A DNA stretch of 64,000 nucleotides, from contig NZ_FOHW01000021.1 in the NCBI RefSeq assembly GCF_900111735.1, forward strand, positions 1 to 64,000, in the 5' to 3' direction. Position 1 is the stretch's first letter. Every line of letters begins with the position of its first letter. The position numbers and the translations under genes were made by a program. Origin of the DNA: Pseudomonas graminis (GTDB lineage Bacteria; Pseudomonadota; Gammaproteobacteria; Pseudomonadales; Pseudomonadaceae). Below the pieces are notes generated by a model. The model saw nothing but the letters and a program-made list of their open reading frames with translations. It was not told where the DNA came from and searched no databases. Below are positions 1-8,386 of this stretch, piece after piece.

Positions 1-83
1 CGTTGCTGGCGAATGCGCCCTGTCGGCTCACAGAAAAGTGCCTGAAACACCGCTTCGCGAGCAAGCTCACTCCTACAATTTTT

Positions 84-286
84 GTACCCGCCTCCGAATC
101 CGCGTCGAACGGTTTTATGTACCCGCACCCACATCCGCGGCGAACGGTTTTAAGTACCCGGCTCCAAATCCGCGTTGAACGATTTTAAATACCCGCATCC
201 AAATCCGCGGCGAACGGTTTTACGTACCCGCCTCCACATCCGCGGCGAACGGTTTTATGTACCCGCACCCAAATCCGCGTCGAACG
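84..286. repeat. Six-copy 35-bp tandem repeat
   Basis: Units begin at 84, 119, 154, 189, 224 and 259. The sixth stops at about 286, where it meets a REP element. Each unit opens with GTACCCGC (ATACCCGC in copy 4), carries AATCCGCG or CATCCGCG, and closes with CGAACGGTTTTA or a close variant. Copies differ at a few positions, mostly bases 9-14 and the last base. 35 is not a multiple of three, so the array does not encode a protein repeat, and there are no spacers, so it is not a CRISPR. I do not recognise the unit; it is unlike the REP sequences on either side. Confidence 0.9.
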
Positions 287-294
287 CAAATCCC

Positions 295-394
295 CTGTAG
301 GAGCAATCGGAGGTTACGACGGTCGCGAAAGCGGCGGTCTGTGACATCACTGTCGACTGACACACCGCCTTCGCGGGCAAGCGCGCTCCTACAG
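295..394. repeat. REP pair (BIME-like)
   Basis: A left element starting CTGTAGGAGCAATCGG and reaching GGTCGCGAAAGC faces a right element reading CCTTCGCGGGCAAGCGCGCTCCTACAG. The outer ends CTGTAGGAGC and GCTCCTACAG are inverted copies, as in Pseudomonas REP doublets. The two halves belong to different REP types (AATCGGAGGTTACGAC against CGCGCTTGCCCGCGAAGG). Confidence 0.75.
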
Positions 395-514
395 TTGATT
401 TGCGCCGTCCATCAATCTGCGTTCCCTCAGGTAATCCGCGTTTGATGACCATCCCACAGGTCTAAAGTCCCGAGATGAAATGGCAGGATCACGGTCTGCT
501 TCTGCCCGCAGGGC

Positions 515-541
515 GTAGGAGCGCGCTTGCCCGCGAAGGCG
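515..541. repeat. Single REP element, CGCGCTTGCCCGCGAAGG type
   Basis: GTAGGAGCGCGCTTGCCCGC followed by GAAGGC is the same extragenic palindrome type found at 368-394, 3179-3206, 11471-11559 and 53364-53452. Confidence 0.7.
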
Positions 542-606
542 TTGTCCGGCGCGCCGGCCTCCACGCCTGACACGACACCTATTGATCAACCCACGCAAAT
601 CCGGGG

Positions 607-680
607 CCGGCTTGCTGGCGTACGCGGTAGGCCAGTCACTGCAGATGTCGACTGACACAATCTGTTCGCCAGCAAGCCGG
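607..680. repeat. Perfect 14-bp inverted repeat
   Basis: CCGGCTTGCTGGCG (607-620) and CGCCAGCAAGCCGG (667-680) are exact inverted copies separated by 46 bases. It resembles a REP doublet of yet another type. It lies just past the stop of the minus-strand DUF202 gene, so it could fold at the end of that transcript. There is no T-run, so I do not call it an intrinsic terminator. Confidence 0.6.
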
Positions 681-711
681 CTCGGAATCGGTGTGAGCCT
701 TGCCTGCCAGG

Positions 712-1062
712 TTAGCCAGACACCACCGCAACAATCCCCACCAGACTCAACACCATCACCGTGCAACCCAGCACCGCCACTTCACGCAGAGGCGGCGGAA
801 TCCGCTCGTGGGTGATGCCACGGGCGCTTTTGCGGTAGCGGGCGTTGAGGCCGATCTGGATCAGGAGGCCGGCCATCAACGAGAAAATGACCGGCAACAG
901 GGCCACCCACCCAAACGGCGGAATCCAGCGTAAAAACAGAGTGCACACGCCGATCAACGTCAGCAGCGTCCGGCGCCAGGCCAGCAGTGTGCGTTCGGGT
1001 TGCAGACCGGGATCGTCGTGGCGCAATGGCGTCGACGGCACGGCATGACCGCGCCGGTTCAC
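712..1062 (-). CDS. DUF202 (YidH-family) inner-membrane protein, second of a pair
   Basis: 116 residues. The segment ERTLLAWRRTLLTLIG (about residues 23-38) is the family signature, a polar E-R-T-x-L-A-W-x-R motif leading into a membrane helix. Two further hydrophobic stretches follow (about 47-70 and 94-115), giving three predicted helices. The start is a GTG whose GTGA overlaps the stop of the upstream DUF202 gene by four bases, so translation is probably coupled. The family's function is not established. The pairing with another DUF202 gene suggests a heteromeric membrane protein, but that is inference. Confidence 0.8.
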   Translation of the reverse strand: MNRRGHAVPSTPLRHDDPGLQPERTLLAWRRTLLTLIGVCTLFLRWIPPFGWVALLPVIFSLMAGLLIQIGLNARYRKSARGITHERIPPPLREVAVLGCTVMVLSLVGIVAVVSG

Positions 1063-1499
1063 GACGCGCCGTAAATCAGAAAGACGATCAGCCCCGCCGC
1101 CACCAACGCGCCGCCCAACGACAGAATCGGCACCAGCACCGGCAACGGCAATGGCTTGCGCTGACGCATCGCCCGTTCGACTTTCAGCCAGCGCACGCAG
1201 GCACTGGCGCTGACCAACAAGGCCAGCACCAGCAACGACAAAGCCACGGCCCGACGCAGACCGGGGCTGAACACGTCGCTGGTGAAGGCTTCGACCGCAA
1301 TCCCACCGGCCAGAAAGGCCAATGCCGTGCGGATCCAGGCGAGAAACGTGCGTTCATTGGCCAAGGTGAAGCGCGGGTCAGGCTCGCAGCCGCCGCCGAG
1401 CAGCGAAGCCGACAGGCGATCACGCTCCGGCGGCGTGACGGGGGCGCTGGCGGCAGGGGTGCCGGGAGGAATGACGTTGCCGGGCTCGGGGGAATTCAT
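1059..1499 (-). CDS. DUF202 (YidH-family) inner-membrane protein, first of a pair
   Basis: 146 residues. A proline/alanine-rich cytoplasmic N-terminus of about 40 residues precedes the DUF202 signature FTLANERTFLAWIRTALAFL, then hydrophobic helices around 83-102 and 120-142. Its ATG at 1499 has only a weak upstream purine stretch. It overlaps the next DUF202 gene by four bases. The two proteins share the motif but are otherwise quite different, so the pair is an old duplication or a heteromer rather than a recent repeat. No substrate or role can be assigned from the sequence. Confidence 0.8.
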   Translation of the reverse strand: MNSPEPGNVIPPGTPAASAPVTPPERDRLSASLLGGGCEPDPRFTLANERTFLAWIRTALAFLAGGIAVEAFTSDVFSPGLRRAVALSLLVLALLVSASACVRWLKVERAMRQRKPLPLPVLVPILSLGGALVAAGLIVFLIYGAS

Positions 1500-1604
1500 G
1501 TCGCACCGTGGTCGGGTAGATGCGACGGATCATACCGGTCATGCCCGGGAAAGGCGCGTGTCCACAGCGACATGCGACTGTCTGATGGCGCAGCGCGCAT
1601 AACC

Positions 1605-1737
1605 TGTAGGAGCGTGGCTTGTCCCGCGATCGGGGACGCAGTCCCCGTAAACCCTGACAACGCGCTGTGTCTGGAAAAACGCGTTCGCCGGGTGACGACG
1701 GGTTCCCCGCCGATCGCGGAACAAGCCACGCTCCTAC
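1605..1737. repeat. REP doublet, GTGGCTTGTCCCGCGATCGG type
   Basis: GTAGGAGCGTGGCTTGT (1605-1621) and its exact inverted copy ending at 1737 bound a 133-bp element with inner CCCGCGATCGGGG-like and CCCGCCGATCGCGG segments. It sits between the convergent ends of two minus-strand transcription units and is a distinct REP class from the neighbours at 295-541. Confidence 0.8.
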
Positions 1738-1744
1738 CGTCAGA

Positions 1745-3055
1745 TTATCGGTTCGCCAGTTCCACCCACACCGAGCCCTTGGGATATTGATAGCGCTCCA
1801 GCGTCTCGGCGTGCATTTCGATGCTGTACCCCGGCCGTTGTGGAGGCATATACCGGCCGCGACGGATGACCACCGGATCGAGGAAATGCTCGTGCAGGTG
1901 ATCGACGTATTCCAGCACCCGCTTGTCCAGCGAGCCGGACACCGCGATGTAATCGAACATCGAGATGTTCTGCACGTATTCGCACAACCCGACGCCGCCA
2001 CCGTGGGGGCACACCGGGATGTCGAACTTGGCCGCCATCAGCAGCACGATCAGCACCTCGTTCAGCCCGCCCAGCCGTGCCGCGTCGAGCTGGCAGAAAT
2101 CCAGCGCGCCGGCCTGGAACATCTGCTTGAACATCACCCGGTTGTGGCAATGCTCGCCGGTGGCCACACCAATCGGTGCGATGCGCTGACGAATCGTCGC
2201 GTGGCCGAGGATGTCATCGGGGTGGGTCGGCTCTTCGATCCACCAGGGCTCGAACGCCGCCAGCCGGCGCATGTTGCTGATCGATTGCTCGACGCTCCAG
2301 ACCTGATTGGCGTCCATCATCAGCGTGCGTTCCCAGCCCAGTTCGTCGCGCAGGATCGCGGCACGGCGCATGTCTTCTTCGATGTCCGAGCCGATCTTCT
2401 GCTTGATGTGGGTCCAGCCTTCGGCCACGGCTTCGCGGGCCAGTCGACGCATCTTCTCTTCCGAATAACCCAGCCAGCCCGGCGCGGTGGTGTAGCCCGG
2501 ATAGCCCTCCTCCAGAAGTTGCGCCTCACGCGTTGCTTTGCCCGGCACTTGCCGACGGAGCAAGGCGATGGCTTCTTCGGGCGTGATGGCGTCGGTGACG
2601 TAGCTGAAGTCCAGGCACTTCACCAACTGCTCGGGAGTCATGTCGGCCAGTAGTTTCCAGACCGGCTTGCCCTCCACCTTGGCCCACAGGTCCCAGACGG
2701 CATTGACCAGCGCGGCGGTGGCCAGATGGATCACGCCTTTTTCCGGCCCCAGCCAGCGCAACTGGCTGTCGCCTGCCGTGATGGTGTGCCAGAACGCGCC
2801 CATGTCCGCCGTGATCGATTCCAGGCTCAGCCCCACCACGCTGGGCGCCAGGGAGTGAATCGCGGCGGCGCAGATCTCGTTGCCGCGGCCGATGGTGAAC
2901 GTCAGCCCGTGGCCTTCCAGCCCGTCCGGCGAATCGGTGTGCAGCACGACGTAGGCAGCGGAATAATCCGGGGCGCTGTTCATTGCGTCGGAGCCGTCGA
3001 GGGACAGGGAGGTGGGGAAGCGGATGTCGCGAACGGATATGGACGTGATCTGCAT
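1745..3055 (-). CDS. L-fuconate dehydratase (enolase superfamily)
   Basis: 436 residues, the usual length for FucD. It dehydrates L-fuconate to 2-keto-3-deoxy-L-fuconate in the cytoplasm. All expected catalytic positions are present at the numbering I recall for Xanthomonas FucD: the KxK pair Lys218/Lys220 (HIKQKIG), metal ligands Asp248 (MMDANQ), Glu274 (WWIEEP) and Glu301 (GEHCHN), and the base His351 (CPHGGG). The N-terminal capping domain (about 1-130) and the barrel are complete. The gene is divergent from a LysR regulator, with an MFS permease and a UxaA-type dehydratase beyond. No L-fucose dehydrogenase or keto-deoxy-fuconate enzyme is in the window, so the physiological sugar acid is uncertain. 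Confidence 0.9.
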   Translation of the reverse strand: MQITSISVRDIRFPTSLSLDGSDAMNSAPDYSAAYVVLHTDSPDGLEGHGLTFTIGRGNEICAAAIHSLAPSVVGLSLESITADMGAFWHTITAGDSQLRWLGPEKGVIHLATAALVNAVWDLWAKVEGKPVWKLLADMTPEQLVKCLDFSYVTDAITPEEAIALLRRQVPGKATREAQLLEEGYPGYTTAPGWLGYSEEKMRRLAREAVAEGWTHIKQKIGSDIEEDMRRAAILRDELGWERTLMMDANQVWSVEQSISNMRRLAAFEPWWIEEPTHPDDILGHATIRQRIAPIGVATGEHCHNRVMFKQMFQAGALDFCQLDAARLGGLNEVLIVLLMAAKFDIPVCPHGGGVGLCEYVQNISMFDYIAVSGSLDKRVLEYVDHLHEHFLDPVVIRRGRYMPPQRPGYSIEMHAETLERYQYPKGSVWVELANR

Positions 3056-3178
3056 GGTGGGCTCTCTTACTCTTGGAAAAGCGTGGCGACGACGCTAACG
3101 GTGCAGGAGCGATCGGAGTGGCATTTCACCTTGGCCACGAACGGGGCGGGTCAGCGAGGACATGGGTGCTGACCCGAC

Positions 3179-3206
3179 GCCTTCGCGGGCAAGCGCGCTC
3201 CCACAG
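3179..3206. repeat. REP half-element between divergent promoters
   Basis: GCCTTCGCGGGCAAGCGCGC followed by TCCCACAGG matches the common REP type of this window. A degraded partner, GCAGGAGCGATCGGAGTGGC at about 3104, lies upstream. They occupy the intergenic region between the dehydratase and the LysR gene. Confidence 0.65.
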
Positions 3207-3274
3207 GATGTATGCCTTCTTACCCCCGACTGTAGGCCGATCCGCGATACAGGCATAATCGCCAAATCCTAATC

Positions 3275-3292
3275 ATCGATACCCAATTCGAT
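3275..3292. promoter_or_regulatory. Inverted repeat directly before the lysR-type gene
   Basis: ATCGA, eight bases, then TCGAT form an inverted repeat that contains a T-N11-A pattern of the kind LysR-type regulators bind. It ends at the base before the ATG at 3293, and a CATAAT (-10-like) lies at 3254-3259. The position suits autorepression or a leaderless start, because no ribosome site precedes the ATG. The functional reading is inference. Confidence 0.35.
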
Positions 3293-4249
3293 ATGTCAGC
3301 AAAAAATCCTTACCTGCCTGGCACCTTCCCGTCGCTGAAAATCTCCAGCCGGCAGATCGCGTTGCTCAACGCGCTGGGCGAGCTGGGCAATCTGCGCAAG
3401 GCCGCCACCGCCATCCACACCACCCAGCCCGCCGCCAGTCTGTTGCTGCAACAGCTGGAAGCGCGGCTCGGCGTGCAACTGTTCGAGCGTTTGCCGCGCG
3501 GCATGCAGCCGACGCTGTTCGGCGAGGTGATGATTCGCTACGCCCAGGGCGCGCTGCATGAGTTCGAATACGCCGAAGCGCAGTTGGCCGAGCTGGCACG
3601 CGGGGCGACGGGGATGGTGCGCATCGGCACGGTCATGGGCCCGGTGCCGACGCTGCTCACTCGCGGCGTGCTGGCGTTCAAGGCTGCTCACCCGAAAGTG
3701 CGCATCGCGCTGGAAGTCGGCACCAGTGATGAGCTGCTGCCGGCGCTGATTCGCGGCGATTTCGATGTGGTGCTGGGCCGGTTGCCCGATCAGCTCGACG
3801 GCCAGAGCCTCGACATTCAGCTGTTCGAGCAGGGCGAAAGTATGCGCATCATCGCCCGGCCGCAGCACCCGCTGGTGGATCGCGCTGGCCCCACCCAGAC
3901 GAGCCTGACCCTGACGGAGCTGGCGCCGCTGACCTGGATCCTCCACCCCATCGGCAGCCCCATGCGGCGCCAGGTCGAGAACGCATTGCAGACGGCGCAA
4001 TTGATTGAGCCGCTGGACATCATCGAAACCCGTTCGATTTTGGCGACCACTTCGATGCTCGAATCCTCGGACATGATTGCCGTTGTGCCCAATGACGTCG
4101 CCCAGCACTACGCGCGTTACGGCATGATCGCCATTCTGCCGGTCGAGCTGCCGCTGAGCATGGCCAATCTCGGGCTGATGACGTCGAAAGCCCGGCCGAT
4201 GTCAGCGGCGGTGAAAGCGCTGCTTGCCAATCTAAGCGCCCGATTCTGA
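3293..4249 (+). CDS. LysR-family transcriptional regulator of the sugar-acid locus
   Basis: 318 residues. The N-terminal winged helix-turn-helix (about 16-75) contains LRKAATAIHTTQPAASLLLQ and the recognition-helix sequence expected for LysR proteins, followed by a periplasmic-binding-protein-like effector domain from about 100. The gene diverges from L-fuconate dehydratase and precedes the UxaA-type dehydratase and MFS permease in the same direction, so it probably responds to a sugar-acid ligand. No Shine-Dalgarno sequence is visible before the ATG, but no other in-frame start is better placed. Confidence 0.85.
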   Translation: MSAKNPYLPGTFPSLKISSRQIALLNALGELGNLRKAATAIHTTQPAASLLLQQLEARLGVQLFERLPRGMQPTLFGEVMIRYAQGALHEFEYAEAQLAELARGATGMVRIGTVMGPVPTLLTRGVLAFKAAHPKVRIALEVGTSDELLPALIRGDFDVVLGRLPDQLDGQSLDIQLFEQGESMRIIARPQHPLVDRAGPTQTSLTLTELAPLTWILHPIGSPMRRQVENALQTAQLIEPLDIIETRSILATTSMLESSDMIAVVPNDVAQHYARYGMIAILPVELPLSMANLGLMTSKARPMSAAVKALLANLSARF

Positions 4250-4528
4250 GTGTGTGTGTGCGGGGTTTGCGGGTGCAGGCTCCTTTCCAACGTTTCAGGC
4301 GGCACCGTGAGTCGATAACCCTGAGTTATCGCTCAATCGAAACCTTTCATTGGGAAATTATCAACTGGCTTCATAGAGTGGCTGAAAATCGGCCCACTAC
4401 GCCGCGCTGATGGGGCGGCTGTTTGATGCGTCGTGAATAACAATAACCGGCCAGCCACGGTGCCGCTCCTTGATGGAAGCCGTCGTCCCGCACCGCTGAA
4501 CCAGGCCGCAACCGTCTTGAGAGGCCGC

Positions 4529-6082
4529 ATGGAACTCATCGCAAAAACCCCCGCGTTCGACAGCAGTGCGCTGTTCATCCGACTGAACCCCCTTGATAAC
4601 GTGCTTATCGCTCGCCAGGCGCTGAGCGAAGGCACGTACCTGGACGAAGAAAACATCACGGTGTCTCAGCCCATTCCTTCCGGGCACAAGGTTGCCGCGG
4701 TGCGGGTAGAGCAGGGTCAGCCGCTGCGGCGTTACGGTCAGATCATCGGCTTCGCGTCACAGCCCATTGAGGCCGGGCAGCACGTGCATGTGCACAACGT
4801 CGAGATGGGCGACTTCTCCCGCGACTACGCCTTTGGCGTCGATGCCCACGAATCGCCGAAAACCGAGGCGTTCTTTCAGGGCATCGTGCGCGCCGACGGC
4901 CGCGTGGCGACGCGCAACTACATCGGCATTCTCACCTCGGTGAATTGTTCGGCCACCGTGGCACGGGCCATCGCCGACCGTTTCCGTCGCGATATCTTCC
5001 CGGAAGCCCTCGCGGACTACCCGAACATTGACGGCGTGGTCGCGCTGACCCACGGCTCCGGCTGCGCCATCGATTCCAAGGGCGAGGCCATCGACCTGCT
5101 GCGCCGCACCCTGGCGGGCTATGCCGTGCACCCGAACTTTGCGGCGGTGCTGGTGGTGGGTCTGGGCTGCGAGACCAACCAGATTCAGGACATGCTCGAC
5201 AGCCAGGGCCTGAAAGCCAGTGACCAGTTGCGCGCCTTTACCATTCAAGGCACCGGTGGCACCTCGAAGACCATCGCCAGCGGCATCGCTCAAGTGCAAT
5301 CGCTTCTGCCCCAGGCCAACAAGATCACCCGCGAAACCGTCAGCGCCCGGCACCTGATCGTCGGTCTGCAATGTGGCGGCTCCGACGGCTATTCCGGCAT
5401 CACCGCCAACCCGGCGCTGGGCAATGCGGTGGACCGGCTGGTGGCGGCGGGCGGCACAGCGATTCTGTCGGAGACCCCGGAAATTTATGGCGCCGAGCAT
5501 TTGCTGACGCGGCGGGCCGCCAGTCAGGCCATCGGCGAAAAGCTCATTCAGCGCATCCATTGGTGGGAAGACTATTGCCAGCGGATGAACGCCGAGCTGA
5601 ACAACAACCCTTCCGCCGGCAACAAGGCAGGCGGGCTGACGACCATTCTTGAGAAATCCCTGGGGGCCGTGGCCAAGGCCGGCTCGACCAACCTGATGGG
5701 CGTTTATGAATACGCCGAAGCCGTCCGCGCCCAGGGCCTGGTGTTCATGGACACCCCCGGTTACGACCCGGTCTCCGCGACAGGGCAAGTGGCGGGCGGC
5801 GCCAACCTGATCGCATTCACGACCGGGCGAGGTTCTGCCTACGGCTGCGCGCCCACGCCGTCGATCAAGCTGGCGACCAACAACCGCGTGTTCGAATTTC
5901 AGCAGGAGGACATGGACGTCAATTGTGGCGGCATCGCCGATGGCACGACGACAATCGAAGAGCGCGGCGCGTATGTGTTCCAGATGATGCTCGACATCGC
6001 CTCCGGCGCCCGCAGCAAAAGCGAGCAGCACGGTTACGGGCAGAACGAATTTGTTCCATGGCACATCGGTGCAGTGACTTAA
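4529..6082 (+). CDS. UxaA-family (altronate/galactarate-type) sugar-acid dehydratase
   Basis: 517 residues from the ATG at 4529, which follows GAGAGG. An in-frame ATG at 4433 would add 32 residues that do not look like the family. An N-terminal SAF-type domain (about 1-95, containing RLNPLDNVLIA and IGFASQPIEAGQHVHVHN) is followed by the large dehydratase domain, with THGSGCAID, VGLGCETNQ, TGRGSAYGC and DVNCGGIADG. Relatives dehydrate D-altronate or D-galactarate to 2-keto-3-deoxy acids using Fe(II). The exact substrate cannot be read from the sequence. The neighbouring fuconate dehydratase, LysR gene and MFS permease place it in sugar-acid catabolism. Confidence 0.85.
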   Translation: MELIAKTPAFDSSALFIRLNPLDNVLIARQALSEGTYLDEENITVSQPIPSGHKVAAVRVEQGQPLRRYGQIIGFASQPIEAGQHVHVHNVEMGDFSRDYAFGVDAHESPKTEAFFQGIVRADGRVATRNYIGILTSVNCSATVARAIADRFRRDIFPEALADYPNIDGVVALTHGSGCAIDSKGEAIDLLRRTLAGYAVHPNFAAVLVVGLGCETNQIQDMLDSQGLKASDQLRAFTIQGTGGTSKTIASGIAQVQSLLPQANKITRETVSARHLIVGLQCGGSDGYSGITANPALGNAVDRLVAAGGTAILSETPEIYGAEHLLTRRAASQAIGEKLIQRIHWWEDYCQRMNAELNNNPSAGNKAGGLTTILEKSLGAVAKAGSTNLMGVYEYAEAVRAQGLVFMDTPGYDPVSATGQVAGGANLIAFTTGRGSAYGCAPTPSIKLATNNRVFEFQQEDMDVNCGGIADGTTTIEERGAYVFQMMLDIASGARSKSEQHGYGQNEFVPWHIGAVT

Positions 6083-6110
6083 GGTTTTGCCGAGCGACGC
6101 ATGCTTTTTG

Positions 6111-6660
6111 TAGGACCGCCTTCAGCCGGGAAGCTTTTCAAACGTCACACCGCAAGATCGATGGTGCCCAGACCGGCCTCTTCCCGGCTGAAGCCGGTCC
6201 CACTGGGAAATGCGTCGTCTGCTGGAACGCGTTTTTCGGGTAGGACCGGCTTTAGCCGGGAAGCTTTTCAAGCGTCACACCGCAAGATCGATGGCGCCCA
6301 CACCGGCCCCTTCCCGGCTGAAGCCGGTCCCACTGGGAAATGCGTCGTCTGCTGGAGCGCGTTTTCCTGGTAGGACCGCCTTCAGCCGGGAAGCTTTTCA
6401 AGCGTCACACCGCAAGATCGATGGCGCCCAAACCGGCCTCTTCCCGGCTGAAGCCGGTCCCACAGGGGAAATGCGTCGTCTGCTGGAACGCGTTTTTCTG
6501 GTAGGACCTGCTTTAGCCGGGAAGCTTTTCAAACGTCACACCGCAATATGGATGGTGCCCACACTGGCCTCTTCCTGGCTGAAGCCGGTCCCACTGGGAA
6601 ATGCGTCGTCTGCTGGAACGCGTTTTTCTGGTAGGACCGGCTTCAGCCGGGAAGCTTTTT
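6111..6660. repeat. Tandem array of 130-bp REP doublets (BIME), four units plus a partial fifth
   Basis: Units start at TAGGACC at 6111, 6241, 6371, 6502 and 6632; the last stops after the first arm at about 6660. Each full unit has CGGCTTTAGCCGGGAAGCTT or a close form, a spacer with CACACCGCAAGATCGATGG, then the inverted arm CTTCCCGGCTGAAGCCGGTC and a second spacer with AAATGCGTCGTCTGCTGGA. Unit 4 has drifted (CTTCCTGGCTGAAG, GACCTGCTTTAG). It fills the gap between uxaA-type and MFS genes. Open frames through it are repeat artefacts. Confidence 0.92.
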
Positions 6661-6690
6661 AAGCCCTTACAACAATAAGAAAGGTGCGCA

Positions 6691-8016
6691 ATGAAATCCC
6701 TCAAGACCTATCAGACGATCACCATCGTCTTTCTGATGCTGTTCGGCGTGGTCAATTATCTGGACCGCAGCGCGCTGTCCATCGCCAACACGACGATCCA
6801 GAAAGACATGCTCATCAGCCCTTCGGAGATGGGCATTCTGTTGTCGGCGTTCTCGCTGGCCTATGCCTTCGCGCAGTTGCCGATGGGCATGCTCATCGAC
6901 AAGCTCGGCAGCAAGATCGCGCTGGGCGGCGCGCTGATGGTGTGGTCCATCGCCCAGACGGCGTCGGGCTTCGTCAACAGCTTCAGCGGCTTCTTTGCCC
7001 TGCGCGTGTTGTTGGGGATCGGCGAAGCACCGATGTTTCCGTCGGCCGCCAAAACCCTCAACGAATGGTTCGAAGAGCACGAGCGCGGCACGCCGACGGG
7101 CATCGTCTGGTCGGCGACCTGCATCGGGCCGTGCCTGGCACCGCCGCTGCTGACGCTGTTCATGGTCAACTTCAGCTGGCGCGGCATGTTCATCGTCACC
7201 GGCGTGCTCGGCATCGTCCTGTCGCTGTGCTGGCTGATGTTCTACAAAAGCCGCGCGCAGTACCTGAAGGAACTGGCGGGTGAAGGTCGCGAACCGAGTG
7301 TTCAGGTGGTTCAAGCCAATGCCGCGCCGAAGGCTTCGTTCTTCGCCGGCTGGCTGGACCTGTTCAAGCACCGCAGCACCTGGGGCACGTTCCTCGGTTT
7401 CATGGGCGTAATCTACATGCTCTGGCTGCACCTGACCTGGCTGCCCGGCTACTTCCAGCGCGAACACGGCCTGGACCCCTATCAAACCGCCTGGGTGGTG
7501 TCGTTCGCGTATGTGTTCGGCGCGATTGGCACCATCGCCGCCGGACGCATCTGCGACCGGCTGGTCGAGCGCGGCGTCGGCGTGCTCAACAGCCGCAAAT
7601 ACACGGTGATTGGCGGGCTGGTGTTTGCCGCGGTGTTTACCCTGCCGTTGACCTTCGTCACCGGCCTGAGCGGTTGCGTCGCCCTGCTCTGCCTGGCGCT
7701 GTTCGGCATCAACCTGTCCAGCGCCACGGCGTGGATGGTGGTCAATACCGTGGTCGACAGCAAGCGCGTGGCGTCTCTGGGTTCGATCCAGAATTTCGGC
7801 GGCTACATCGCTGGCTCCATCGCGCCGATCGTCACCGGGTTCAGCGTGCAATATTCCGGCACCTTTGCGACGGCCTTTGCGGTCAGCGCCATCGTGGCAT
7901 TGCTGTCGGCGGTCGCCTATTTCGTGCTGCTCAAGGCGCCGATCCCGGAACACAGCACCCGCGCACAGAAGGACTGGCAGGCGAATCTGGATGAGGTCCA
8001 AGGGCGTCGGGTTTGA
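6691..8016 (+). CDS. MFS transporter, anion:cation symporter (hexuronate/galactonate permease) type
   Basis: 441 residues with about twelve hydrophobic segments. The first carries LDRSALSIA, typical of the ACS family. The loop between helices 2 and 3 has the MFS signature GMLIDKLGSKIALGG. Helix 4 reads LRVLLGIGEAPMFPSAAK, like ExuT/GudP/DgoT relatives. The start is well supported by AGAAAGG six to eight bases upstream of ATG 6691. It is downstream of the UxaA-type dehydratase and probably imports the sugar acid used by that locus. The repeat array between the two genes may uncouple their expression. Confidence 0.85.
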   Translation: MKSLKTYQTITIVFLMLFGVVNYLDRSALSIANTTIQKDMLISPSEMGILLSAFSLAYAFAQLPMGMLIDKLGSKIALGGALMVWSIAQTASGFVNSFSGFFALRVLLGIGEAPMFPSAAKTLNEWFEEHERGTPTGIVWSATCIGPCLAPPLLTLFMVNFSWRGMFIVTGVLGIVLSLCWLMFYKSRAQYLKELAGEGREPSVQVVQANAAPKASFFAGWLDLFKHRSTWGTFLGFMGVIYMLWLHLTWLPGYFQREHGLDPYQTAWVVSFAYVFGAIGTIAAGRICDRLVERGVGVLNSRKYTVIGGLVFAAVFTLPLTFVTGLSGCVALLCLALFGINLSSATAWMVVNTVVDSKRVASLGSIQNFGGYIAGSIAPIVTGFSVQYSGTFATAFAVSAIVALLSAVAYFVLLKAPIPEHSTRAQKDWQANLDEVQGRRV

Positions 8017-8386
8017 TCGGCAGAGCAACGCCTGATCGATCGATGCAATACCGCTGCAGAGGCTTTATTTGTGGGAGCGACCGGGGTGGCGCTCCACCTT
8101 GCACGCGAAGACGGCATCTTGACCGCTGAAGATTTAGCGGATGTACCGGCCTCTTCGCGAGCAAGCTCACTCCTACAAAGGTTGTACCTGCTTGTAATAA
8201 GCTGCTGCCGGGACTGCGAGAATTCTCCCGCAGATGATTTATAAGCCTTAATTTTCCCTTCAAAATCCCGCACTTGTCCTACGCTGTGAGTCAGAGGGGT
8301 CGCTGTTGCGATGCTGCGTGTCCGAACGAATGGATTGTTCGTCACAGTGGCGGGTCTGAAATCGTGGCAGTCAGCGAGGGTGGGGT
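8017..8386. other. Intergenic region with REP elements before a diguanylate cyclase
   Basis: A degraded REP (TTTGTGGGAGCGACCGGGGT near 8070) and a clear one (CCTCTTCGCGAGCAAGCTCA then CTCCTACAA, about 8150-8178) face each other. The second belongs to the GCGAGCAAGCTCACTCCTAC type also seen at 50-79. No further gene is visible; the last 100 bases should contain the cyclase promoter, which I cannot identify. Confidence 0.6.

Larger units (their letters stand above)
1..711. other. Gene-free left edge packed with REP elements and a 35-bp tandem repeat
   Basis: No convincing coding region is seen here; the short open frames run through repeats in several phases. The stretch holds a REP half-site (about 50-79), six 35-bp tandem units (84-286), a REP pair (295-394), a single REP (515-541) and a perfect 14-bp inverted repeat with arms at 607-620 and 667-680. 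The DUF202 gene on the minus strand ends at 712, so the repeats lie in its 3' region. Confidence 0.75.

Noticed and set aside
84..286. CRISPR array
   Set aside because: The 35-bp units abut with no spacers, and no cas genes are present.
6210..6662. 150-codon plus-strand frame with internal protein repeats
   Set aside because: It is read through the 130-bp REP array; its repeated peptides mirror the DNA repeats and it has no ribosome site.
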